From positions 62,001 through 126,000 of the forward strand of contig CAWDQZ010000003.1 in the NCBI GenBank assembly GCA_963804595.1: 64,000 bases of DNA. The letters run 5' to 3'. The position numbers and the translations under genes are program-made. Origin of the DNA: DASUPK01 sp963804595. GTDB taxonomy: Bacteria > Actinomycetota > Thermoleophilia > Solirubrobacterales > 70-9. The notes under the pieces are model-generated. The model was not told where the DNA came from. It worked only from the letters and a program-made list of their open reading frames with translations, and did no database searches. This document shows positions 57,354 to 64,000 of the stretch, piece after piece (within the stretch, counting starts at the first letter, position 1; each line of letters begins with the position of its first letter).

Positions 57354-58076
57354 ATGAAGCTTCGAGCCACAGCAGCGCTGACGGTCGTCGTGGCGCTTGC
57401 GGCCACCGCGGCGGCCTCCGCGGACGCAGCGGAGCACCATGCCGTGACGGCGAGCGTCGTTACCGCACAGGGTCGCGGAGCGAGCATCTCGGCGTCGATG
57501 AATGTCCTCACGCTCAACGACTTCCGGGGGGTCGACAACCGGATCAGCGTGTTCACGGCGCCCAGCGGTCGCCTCACGATCACTGCGCCTGAGGGGCTGG
57601 GGGATCCCGATGCCAGCGGCTCGGCGTGCGCCCTGGACAACGCCAAGCCGGGTGAATTGACCGCTCCGGAGGTGAGCTGCGCCGCGGGCTACATCGGGGC
57701 GATCGTCGGGGACCTCGGGCACGGCAGCGACACCTTCGATACGGACCCATCCCTGCCGGTGATGATCGGCGCCACGATCGATGGCCAGCCCCGCCCGCTC
57801 GAGGGGGGCCCGGGCCGTGACCGGTTGGTGGGCGGTGCCTGGGCGGATCTGCTCATCGGAGGACGAGGAGCGGACTCGATGGCCGGTGGTGGCGGCGAGG
57901 ACCAGCTGATCGGCGGGTCCGGCGCCGACAACCTGAGCGGCGGCGGCGGCGGCGACTGGCTCAGTGGAGGTGGCGGCTCGGACAAGCTCAGCGGTGGCGG
58001 CGGAAGGGACGTCTGCCGGGGCGGCGGCGGCCCCGATAGCGCGAAGAGCTGCGAGACCGCACGCGGGATTCCCTAG
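57354..58076 (+). CDS. Secreted RTX-like calcium-binding-repeat protein
   Basis: 240 aa. Signal peptide MKLRATAALTVVVALAATAA with cleavage near ADA. A middle beta-rich region with two cysteines (GSACALDN and VSCAAGY) is followed by six to seven glycine-rich nonapeptide repeats of the GGxGxDxLxGG type (GGRGADSMAGGGGEDQL and on). These form a calcium-bound beta-roll in haemolysin-type proteins. It has an Sec signal here rather than a type I signal. The function is unknown. Confidence 0.88.
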   Translation: MKLRATAALTVVVALAATAAASADAAEHHAVTASVVTAQGRGASISASMNVLTLNDFRGVDNRISVFTAPSGRLTITAPEGLGDPDASGSACALDNAKPGELTAPEVSCAAGYIGAIVGDLGHGSDTFDTDPSLPVMIGATIDGQPRPLEGGPGRDRLVGGAWADLLIGGRGADSMAGGGGEDQLIGGSGADNLSGGGGGDWLSGGGGSDKLSGGGGRDVCRGGGGPDSAKSCETARGIP

Positions 58077-58100
58077 CGAGCGTCGCTAGGTTTCCGGGCC

Positions 58101-58859
58101 GTGCTCACCACGGCCAGCATCGGGAGCGCCTACCAGCACGGGATCGTCGACACCGGCCGCGAGCCGCACTTCCTGTTCTTCGTCGCGTTCCTGCTCACCT
58201 TCGCGTTCATCCGCACCAGCGCTCACATGATCCGCGCGCAGGTGAAGTGGTGGCCGGGCAACGTCTCGGTCGGAGGGACGCACATCCACCATCTCGTCTG
58301 GGGGGTCCTGCTGCTCCTGATCAACGGCTACATCGCCGTCGCGATCGACCCGAACAGCCCGTGGCGCGAGGTGATCGCCGTTCTCTTCGGCATCGGAACG
58401 GGTCTCACCCTCGACGAGTTCGCCCTCTGGCTCAACCTCAAGGACGTCTACTGGGAGAAGGAGGGGCGCAAGTCGCTCGACGCGGTGATCATCGCCGCCG
58501 CGGTCTCGGGCCTCCTGCTGGTCAGCCTCAGTAGCTGGATCGACCTGACGACGAAGGTCGCGGACGAAATCCAGGCCGCCGTCGGCGCGATCGGCCTGCT
58601 CGGCGTGATCCTCGCTCTGGTGAACGCGTCGAAGGAGAAGTTCGGAATGGCCGTCTGGAGCATCCTGATTCCAATCGTCGGGATCCCGAGCGCCTTCCGC
58701 CTCGCCAAGCCGCATTCGGTCTGGGCGAAGCTGTTCTACCGCCAGGGCAAGAGGGAGCGATCGGAGCAGCGCTTCGCGGGTGATCGCGGCAAGCCGTTCT
58801 GGAAGCGCGGCCCAGAGCTAGCCGGCTGGCTCAGGCACCCGCGCATCCGCCGGGCCTGA
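58101..58859 (+). CDS. Conserved integral membrane protein
   Basis: 252 aa from GTG 58101, with TAGGTT 8 bases upstream. About five to six helices: FLFFVAFLLTFAFIRTSAHM, then HIHHLVWGVLLLLINGYIAV with a His-rich entry, AVLFGIGTGLTLDEFALWLN with an acidic DE, then helices near 135-150 and 190-205. The C-terminal cytoplasmic tail is basic (RQGKRERSEQRF). The His and Asp/Glu residues in helices suggest metal or ion contact, but the family is unnamed. Confidence 0.78.
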   Translation: MLTTASIGSAYQHGIVDTGREPHFLFFVAFLLTFAFIRTSAHMIRAQVKWWPGNVSVGGTHIHHLVWGVLLLLINGYIAVAIDPNSPWREVIAVLFGIGTGLTLDEFALWLNLKDVYWEKEGRKSLDAVIIAAAVSGLLLVSLSSWIDLTTKVADEIQAAVGAIGLLGVILALVNASKEKFGMAVWSILIPIVGIPSAFRLAKPHSVWAKLFYRQGKRERSEQRFAGDRGKPFWKRGPELAGWLRHPRIRRA

Positions 58860-58967
58860 GCGGCCGCCGAATACCAGCTCGTCGATCACGACTCCGAGGG
58901 ACAGCCACCCGAACCCAAGAATCCGGTCGCGCGGGCCGGTGGGCTGCGCTACTCTGCTCGAACTTCG

Positions 58968-59027
58968 ATGACGCACCGGCTCGACAGCCTCGCGCTTCTC
59001 CTTCTCCTCCCCCTTCGGGGGGAATAG
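58968..59027 (+). CDS. leuL: Leucine-rich leader peptide of leuA
   Basis: A 19-residue frame, MTHRLDSLALLLLLPLRGE then TAG, with eight leucines, five in a row (mixed CTT/CTC codons). TACTCT at 58950-58955, 12 bases before the ATG, may be its -10. The frame ends in a CCCCC-TTCG-GGGGG hairpin (59009-59022). It is 68 bases upstream of leuA. Known actinobacterial leu leaders work by ribosome attenuation: scarce Leu-tRNA stalls the ribosome at the Leu run and alters the downstream folding. No U-tract terminator is seen, so the output could be on translation. Confidence 0.75.
   Translation: MTHRLDSLALLLLLPLRGE
59009..59022 (+). promoter_or_regulatory. Stable UUCG-capped hairpin at the leuL stop
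   Basis: CCCCC (59009-59013), loop TTCG, GGGGG (59018-59022). It overlaps the last codons of the leader peptide, where a stalled or released ribosome would decide whether it forms. Confidence 0.6.
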
Positions 59028-59095
59028 CGCTGGGCGGCGCGACAGCCGCGAGAACAGAAACAGGTCAATCGAAGTCTCAGGAGAAGGAGGTAGTC

Positions 59096-60703
59096 ATGAA
59101 TGACGTAGGCGGTGTAGGCGGTCCGGTGTCGGACGAGAACCGGGTCCACATCTTCGATACGACCCTGCGCGACGGCGAGCAGTCGCCCGGCATCTCGCTG
59201 AACACCCAGGAGAAGATCGAGATCGCGCAGCAGCTCGCCCGCCTCGGCGTGGATGTGATCGAGGCCGGCTTCCCGATCACCTCGCCCGGTGACTTCGAGG
59301 CCGTCCAGGCGATCGCGCGCCAGGTGCAGGGCCCCGTGATCTGCGGGCTATCCCGCACCCACAAGGCGGACATCGACGCCGCCTGGAATGCGATCAAGGA
59401 TTCCGAGCGGCCTCGCATCCACACCTTCATCTCGACCTCCGACATCCACATCCAGCACCAGCTGCAGACGACCCGTGAGGACGTCAAGGGTCAGGCGAAG
59501 GCGGCTGTGGCGCTGGCCAAGTCCTACTGCGACGACGTCGAGTTCTCGCCGATGGACGCCACTCGGGCGGACATCGAGTTCACGGCGGAGGTCTGCGCGA
59601 TCGCCGTGGCCGAGGGCGCGAACGTGATCAACATCCCGGACACGGTCGGCTACACCACTCCCGAGGAGTACGCGGACTACTTCCGCCGACTCTATGAGCT
59701 GGTGCCGGGGCTGGACGGGGTCGAGGTCTCGGTCCACTGCCACGACGATCTGGGCCTCGCCGTCTCCAACTCCTACGCCGGGGTGCTGGCGGGCGCGCGG
59801 CAGGTGGAGTGCGCCGTCAACGGGATCGGCGAGCGGGCGGGAAACTGCTCGCTGGAGGAGATCGTGATGCTCCTCCGGACCCGTCGCGACGTGCACGGGC
59901 TGGACACCGGGATCGACACCCGCGAGCTGGCCCGCACCAGCCGGATGGTCTCCAGGCTCACCGGCTACTCGGTGCCGCCGAACAAGGCGGTCGTGGGGAG
60001 GAACGCCTTCGCGCACGAGTCCGGCATCCACCAGGACGGCGTCTTGAAGGAGCGCTCCACCTACGAGATCATGGACGCGACCGAGGTCGGGCTCGACTCA
60101 AACTCGATCGTGCTGGGCAAGCACTCCGGCCGCCACGCTCTCCAGGACGCCCTGAAGGATCTGGGCTTCGAGGTCGAGGGCGGGGCGCTGAACCAGGCGT
60201 TCAAGCGGTTCAAGGAGATCGCGGACAAGAAGAAGCAGGTGACCGCGCTCGACCTGGAGGCGATCGTCTCGGACGAGATGCGCGAGTCCGCCGAGGCCTA
60301 CAACCTGGGCTGGTTCGAGATCGAGACAGGCTCCCAGCGCCCACCGCAGGCGCGGGTGAACGTGGTGCTGCCGAGTGGTGAGGAGTCGGTCGCTGAGGCG
60401 ACCGGCGACGGGCCGGTCGACGCGATCTTCGGCGCCATCCGGGACGCGACCGGGACCGACGCGGAACTCCAGCGCTACGAGGTCGAGGCCGTCACCGGTG
60501 GCACCGATGCGCTCGGCGAGGTCAGCGTCTCGGTCCGGGCGAATGGCCGGCTCGCGAGCGGGCAGGGCGTGGCGACCGACATCCTCGAGGCCTCGGCGCG
60601 CGCCTTCGTGCGCGCGATCTCGAACGCCCTCGAGGGCGTGGCGATCCGCGAGGCCGAGGAGGCGACCGCCGACGCGGCAGTAGAACGGACGCCGGGGCCG
60701 TAG
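59096..60703 (+). CDS. leuA: 2-Isopropylmalate synthase
   Basis: Claisen condensation of acetyl-CoA and 2-ketoisovalerate, first committed step of leucine synthesis. 535 aa. DTTLRDGEQSPGISLN, the metal ligands in HCHDDLGLAVSN and the catalytic GIHQDGVLKE are present, with a C-terminal LeuA-dimer regulatory domain (from about residue 400; leucine feedback). An exact AAGGAGGT ribosome site at 59083-59090 lies 5 bases before the ATG, unusually strong for this window. It fits with translational control by the leader peptide. Confidence 0.96.
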   Translation: MNDVGGVGGPVSDENRVHIFDTTLRDGEQSPGISLNTQEKIEIAQQLARLGVDVIEAGFPITSPGDFEAVQAIARQVQGPVICGLSRTHKADIDAAWNAIKDSERPRIHTFISTSDIHIQHQLQTTREDVKGQAKAAVALAKSYCDDVEFSPMDATRADIEFTAEVCAIAVAEGANVINIPDTVGYTTPEEYADYFRRLYELVPGLDGVEVSVHCHDDLGLAVSNSYAGVLAGARQVECAVNGIGERAGNCSLEEIVMLLRTRRDVHGLDTGIDTRELARTSRMVSRLTGYSVPPNKAVVGRNAFAHESGIHQDGVLKERSTYEIMDATEVGLDSNSIVLGKHSGRHALQDALKDLGFEVEGGALNQAFKRFKEIADKKKQVTALDLEAIVSDEMRESAEAYNLGWFEIETGSQRPPQARVNVVLPSGEESVAEATGDGPVDAIFGAIRDATGTDAELQRYEVEAVTGGTDALGEVSVSVRANGRLASGQGVATDILEASARAFVRAISNALEGVAIREAEEATADAAVERTPGP

Positions 60704-60735
60704 CGGAAGGACACCGGCAATGAAGGGGCACTGAT

Positions 60736-60790
60736 GGGCTTCTGCGTCCCGTTGGGCTCGCCCAGCGGGACCGATTCGACGCAGAAGCCC
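60736..60790. repeat. Nested hairpin after leuA
   Basis: A perfect 13-bp outer stem (GGGCTTCTGCGTC 60736-60748 with GACGCAGAAGCCC 60778-60790) encloses a second 10-bp hairpin (CCCGTTGGGC with GCCCAGCGGG, one G-T wobble). It begins 32 bases after the leuA stop and ends 20 bases before the nitroreductase gene. It may end leuA transcription, although no T-run follows. Confidence 0.75.
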
Positions 60791-60796
60791 GTGGAA

Positions 60797-60802
60797 TAGG
60801 CT
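60797..60802 (+). promoter_or_regulatory. -10-like TAGGCT, 7 bases before the nitroreductase gene
   Basis: TAGGCT, then CGCGGCC, then ATG 60810; no ribosome site. Confidence 0.48.
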
Positions 60803-60809
60803 CGCGGCC

Positions 60810-61262
60810 ATGAAGCTGCCCGACGCACCGCAGGCGAGCTCGCCCTTTTGGTGGCTCTGGGAGCGATTCACTGATGTCCATGAGGCCGCCTACAGGGCGA
60901 GTAACGGGCGGATCGGCGGTACCTACGGCGGGGCGCCGGTGGCCCTGGTCCAGTCCGTCGGGCGCAAGAGCGGCAAGCGGCGCACCCATCCGCTGCTCGC
61001 AACCAAGGACGGGGACAACATCGTGATCGTGGCCTCGAAAGGCGGCGTCCACAAGCACCCCGCCTGGTACCACAACCTGATGGCCCACCCGGAGACGACC
61101 GTCAACTGGTACGGGGAGGTCAGGCGGATGCGCGCCAGGGAGACGGAGGGCGAGGAGCGCGAGCGCCTCTGGAAGCTGATGACCGGCGTCTACCCGACCT
61201 ACGAGGACTACCAGCGGCGAACGAGCCGCCGGATCCCGGTGGTCCTGCTCGAGCCGATCTGA
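60810..61262 (+). CDS. Deazaflavin (F420)-dependent nitroreductase family protein
   Basis: 150 aa, split-barrel fold. LVQSVGRKSGKRRTHPLL, IVIVASKGGVHKHPAWYHNL and HPETTVNWYGE are the Ddn/DUF385 signatures that contact coenzyme F420. Members reduce nitroimidazoles, quinones or biliverdin. It suggests the organism makes F420. The physiological substrate is unknown. It converges on the MMPL transporter gene. Confidence 0.93.
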   Translation: MKLPDAPQASSPFWWLWERFTDVHEAAYRASNGRIGGTYGGAPVALVQSVGRKSGKRRTHPLLATKDGDNIVIVASKGGVHKHPAWYHNLMAHPETTVNWYGEVRRMRARETEGEERERLWKLMTGVYPTYEDYQRRTSRRIPVVLLEPI

Positions 61263-61282
61263 CCAGACCCGGGTGACGCCCG

Positions 61283-63550
61283 CTAAGGGGCCGTTGCCGC
61301 TGCACCCTCGCCGCCCCGCTCGGGCGCCGATGGAACGGAGGGGGCGGCTACTGGCCCCACCCGCGGAATCCATTGGAGCCAGCTCGGCAGGTACCAGTTC
61401 CAGTCGCCGAGCAACGTCATCGAAGCGGGCAGCAGCACGGCGCGCACCAGGGTCGCGTCGATCAGCACCGCCACGCCGAGGCCCACGCCCAGCTCCTTGA
61501 AGAAGACCAGCGACAGCGTCGCGAACACGAAGAAGACCGCGATCATGACGACGGCAGCGCTGGTTACCACCCCGGCCGTGGTCCTGATCCCGTGCGAGAC
61601 GGCCTCATCGGTCGGCATCCCCCGGTCGTAGGACTCCCGGATCCGGGTGAGGATGAAGACGTGGTAATCCATCGAGATGCCGAACAGGACCACGAACAGG
61701 AACAGCGGCATCCAGGAGATGAGCGCCCCGGTCGAGTGGAACCCGAGGAACGACTCGAGATGGCCGTCCTGGAAGATCCAGACGAGCACGCCATAGGCAG
61801 CACCGACCGACAGCAGGTTGAGGATGATCGCCTTGAGCGGGATCACGATCGAGCGGAAGGTGAAGAGCAGGAGGAGGAAGGCCGCCCCCAGCACGAATCC
61901 GAAGACCAGCGGCAGATGCGACTTCGTGACATCGGTGAAGTCCTTCGACTGGGCGGTGAAGCCGGTCACGTTGGCCGTCGCTCCGGGCACTGCCCCGATC
62001 GTCGCGGGAATGATGGTGTCGCGGAGCTCGTTCACCGCGTCGTTCGACCTGGAGTCGGAGCCATCACCGACGATGGGAATGCTCACCTGGATCACGTTTG
62101 GATCGGGGTAGGTCTGGAGCGTGATCGGGGGCTTGAACAGCGGGCTCGCCTTGGCCTGGGCCACCATGCGGCCGATTCCCTGCCTCACCTGCGGCGTGGG
62201 CCCGTTGTCGGATTGGACCACGACCACCGCGGGAATTCCGCCTCCCGGAAAGACGTCCTGAATCCGGTTGTAGGTCTGGATCGAGGGGACGTCCTGCGGG
62301 AGGGACTCGACGCTCTGGTTCGCGGTGTGGAGGTGCAGGGTCGGGATCGCCAGGAAGAGCAGCAGCCCGGCTGAAAGCACCAGCGCGATCCACGGATGGC
62401 GGAGGACCGGATCGAGGACCTTCGCCCAGGCCCTGCTCTCACCGGCGTTCCACGGCTGGTCCTTGATGATCGGGACGCCTCCCTTCTCGACCCGGTCCCC
62501 GAGCCAAGAGAGGATCGCCGGTAGCACGGTCAGCGACCCGATCAGCGCCACGGCGACGACGAGGATGGTGCCGGTGGCGAACGATTGGAAGGTCGGCGTC
62601 CCCGCGAAGTACATCCCCGCCATCGCGATCATCACCGTGAACCCGGAGACCAGCACCGCGCGGCCCGAGGTCGCCGCGGCGGCGGCGAGTGCCGCCTCCT
62701 CGCTGCGGCCCGATTCGCGCTCCTCGCGCTCGCGGCGCACATAGAACATCGAGTAGTCCACACCGACGGCGAGGCCGATCAGCAGGATCACCTCGTTGAT
62801 CGAGCTGTCCACTCCACCGATGACGTGGCTGAGCGGACCCATGATGCCGATTGTGGCCATCACCGCCGTCAGCGCCAGGAGCAGCGGCACGCAGGCGGCG
62901 ACGAGCGCCCCGAACGCGACCAGCAGGATGATCAGGGTGACCGGCAGCGACGTCTTCAGCGCCTTGCCGAAGTCGTCCGCGACGACCTTGTTGATCTGCT
63001 CGGTGGTGCTGGCGTCGCCGAACTCCCCGAGGGTGAACCCGGGGTGCGCGCGCTGCACGGCGGCTACGGCGGCAACCGCCGGCTTCACTCTGTCCGTGAC
63101 TTGGCTGTCCTTGCCGGCTATCTGATAGCGGAGCAGCGCCGCGTGCCCATCGGCCGAGATTTGGTTCGCGTGCGCCGGGTCGAGTGGGCTCTCGAAGTTC
63201 TGGGTGTCGGGAATCGCCGTCAGCCTCCGCTGCACGTCCGCCACCGCCGCGCGGAACCTGGGATCGCCAGCAGTTGCCCCGCTGCTCTCGATCAGCACCA
63301 TCTCCTGGGCGTACTCCGGTGCGGCGTCCGCGATCGCCTGGTCGGCCTTCCCGGAGTCGCCGACACTGCCCTGGGTGTGCTCCAGATTCTTGGTGCCGAC
63401 GGAGCTTCCGATCAACAGCGCCAGGATGACGAACGCGAGCCAGCCCCAGATGGCGGTCTTGCGGTGCTTGGCGCTCCAGACCCCAGCACGGGTGGCAATC
63501 CCGCGCGGGGCCATCGGCTGGGACTCATGTCTGGGATCGGAGACCGACAC
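61283..63550 (-). CDS. MMPL-family RND transporter
   Basis: 755 aa from GTG 63550, with GGAGG 4 bases upstream (VSVSDPRHESQPMAPRG); an in-frame ATG at 63616 lacks a ribosome site. Two homologous halves each have a large extracytoplasmic loop and six helices. The proton-relay signatures are GLAVGVDYSMFYVRREREER and VVLFGISMDYHVFILTRIRE. Mycobacterial relatives export lipids. Divergent from the XRE gene across a 111-base region with a dyad operator. Confidence 0.95.
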   Translation of the reverse strand: MSVSDPRHESQPMAPRGIATRAGVWSAKHRKTAIWGWLAFVILALLIGSSVGTKNLEHTQGSVGDSGKADQAIADAAPEYAQEMVLIESSGATAGDPRFRAAVADVQRRLTAIPDTQNFESPLDPAHANQISADGHAALLRYQIAGKDSQVTDRVKPAVAAVAAVQRAHPGFTLGEFGDASTTEQINKVVADDFGKALKTSLPVTLIILLVAFGALVAACVPLLLALTAVMATIGIMGPLSHVIGGVDSSINEVILLIGLAVGVDYSMFYVRREREERESGRSEEAALAAAAATSGRAVLVSGFTVMIAMAGMYFAGTPTFQSFATGTILVVAVALIGSLTVLPAILSWLGDRVEKGGVPIIKDQPWNAGESRAWAKVLDPVLRHPWIALVLSAGLLLFLAIPTLHLHTANQSVESLPQDVPSIQTYNRIQDVFPGGGIPAVVVVQSDNGPTPQVRQGIGRMVAQAKASPLFKPPITLQTYPDPNVIQVSIPIVGDGSDSRSNDAVNELRDTIIPATIGAVPGATANVTGFTAQSKDFTDVTKSHLPLVFGFVLGAAFLLLLFTFRSIVIPLKAIILNLLSVGAAYGVLVWIFQDGHLESFLGFHSTGALISWMPLFLFVVLFGISMDYHVFILTRIRESYDRGMPTDEAVSHGIRTTAGVVTSAAVVMIAVFFVFATLSLVFFKELGVGLGVAVLIDATLVRAVLLPASMTLLGDWNWYLPSWLQWIPRVGPVAAPSVPSAPERGGEGAAATAP

Positions 63551-63629
63551 GCAACCTCCATGTCCTCCGCGGTGATGCGATCCTACCCCGGCTGAGCGGC
63601 TTGAATCCGCGGGCACTACTGATTATCGA

Positions 63630-63645
63630 ACATACGTCCGTATGT
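63630..63645. promoter_or_regulatory. 16-bp perfect operator dyad between MMPL and XRE genes
   Basis: ACATACG-TC-CGTATGT, a perfect inverted repeat in the divergent intergenic space, 17 bases before the XRE ATG. It is followed by GATAAC and a second partial CGTACG. Such short-spacer dyads are typical operators for TetR- or XRE-type repressors of transporters. Confidence 0.6.
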
Positions 63646-63661
63646 GATAACGTACGCCACC

Positions 63662-64000
63662 ATGACGAGCGCGACGCGGCAGGCCTCCACCGACGCCACC
63701 GCGGTCACCCCCGAGGGGGTCGGCGCGCGCGTGAGGAGCCTGCGCGAGGCGATGGACCTCTCGCTCCGGGACCTCGCCGAGCGCAGCGGCGTGAGCGCCC
63801 CGATGCTCTCCCAGGTCGAGCGGGGCGACACCAGCCCGACCCTGGCGGTCGCGCAGAAGATCGCCGCGGGGCTCGACCTGACGCCTCTCCCAGCTGCTGC
63901 GGCTGGACGAGGACCGCCACGTCGTCGTCGTCCGCGCCGGGCGAGGGCCGGACCCGCCGCAAGCGAGGCCACAAGGTCGAGGAGCTGACTCCGCCGCTGC
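63662..64000 (+). pseudogene. XRE-family regulator with two frameshifts (cut by window edge)
   Basis: The N-terminus is an intact XRE helix-turn-helix: GVGARVRSLREAMDLSLRDL, AERSGVSAPMLSQVERGDTS, PTLAVAQKIAAGLDL. The conserved continuation LSQLLRLDEDRHVVVVRAG appears only in the +1 frame from 63885, and EGRTRRKRGHKVEELTPPL only in the next frame from 63943. One extra base near 63884 and one near 63942 explain this. The expected cupin domain lies beyond the window. Either a pseudogene or sequence errors at two C-rich positions. Confidence 0.65.

Noticed and set aside
57800..58060. Glycine-codon repeats that look like a DNA tandem array
   Set aside because: They encode the RTX-type nonapeptide repeats of a secreted protein; the periodicity is at protein level.
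1..64000. CRISPR arrays, rRNA, tRNA, transposases and integrases
   Set aside because: Looked for regularly spaced repeats, conserved rRNA/tRNA blocks and DDE or tyrosine-recombinase motifs on both strands; none were seen.

Overview
The window reads as chromosomal DNA of a high-GC actinobacterium of the class Thermoleophilia, probably Solirubrobacterales. The clues are strongly GC-biased third codon positions, several small SnoaL-like proteins beginning MSEENV/MSEEHV, a deazaflavin (F420)-type nitroreductase, an actinobacterial c-di-AMP riboswitch in front of an Rpf-like cell-wall gene, a complete menaquinone (men) gene set, GatCAB, and many apparently leaderless genes. The taxonomic call is inference; there is no rRNA or tRNA in the window.

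Layout. 0-15.6 kb: a sortase N-terminus at the edge, argG, a LysR regulator, the riboswitch-controlled peptidoglycan hydrolase, a decayed alpha/beta hydrolase, sixA, dnaE with an EAL-domain scrap at its 3' end, a transglycosylase lipoprotein, nfo and gltX back to back with overlapping start codons, an HDOD-LuxR regulator, VanZ and an Rrf2 regulator. 15.6-23.8 kb: an 8.2 kb accessory stretch of low coding density holding small secreted, membrane and zinc-ribbon proteins, hairpins, short repeats, and a minus-strand set of duplicated and eroded SnoaL genes. It separates the Rrf2 gene from cysK-cysE. 23.8-31.8 kb: cysK, cysE, a lipoprotein with a clipped signal peptide, a UvrD/PcrA helicase carrying a 364-residue intein, folD, and three paralogous four-helix membrane proteins. 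31.8-40.5 kb: a GMC oxidoreductase, gatC-gatA-metallopeptidase-gatB, a DPM1-like glycosyltransferase and an SQD1-type epimerase. 40.5-52.3 kb: ilvB-ilvN, then menF, menD, menC, menA, menB and menE, then ilvC and cyanase. 52.3-64 kb: DUF805 and DUF4389 membrane proteins, serC-serA, a quinone oxidoreductase, an RTX-like secreted protein, leuA behind a leucine-rich leader peptide, an F420-type nitroreductase, an MMPL transporter, and a frame-broken XRE regulator at the right edge.

The genes form coherent physiological blocks: amino-acid biosynthesis (arginine, cysteine, branched-chain, serine, leucine), menaquinone synthesis, and translation quality (GluRS plus GatCAB, suggesting tRNA-dependent amidation). 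At least ten genes have a TANNNT -10-like hexamer 6-8 bases before the start codon and no Shine-Dalgarno sequence, which points to leaderless mRNAs. The most unusual observations are a 30-base palindromic repeat read in the same frame inside gatA and at the head of gatB, the intein with a non-LAGLIDADG insert, the leuA leader peptide, and the SnoaL set with identical TAG-GCG-ATG junctions.
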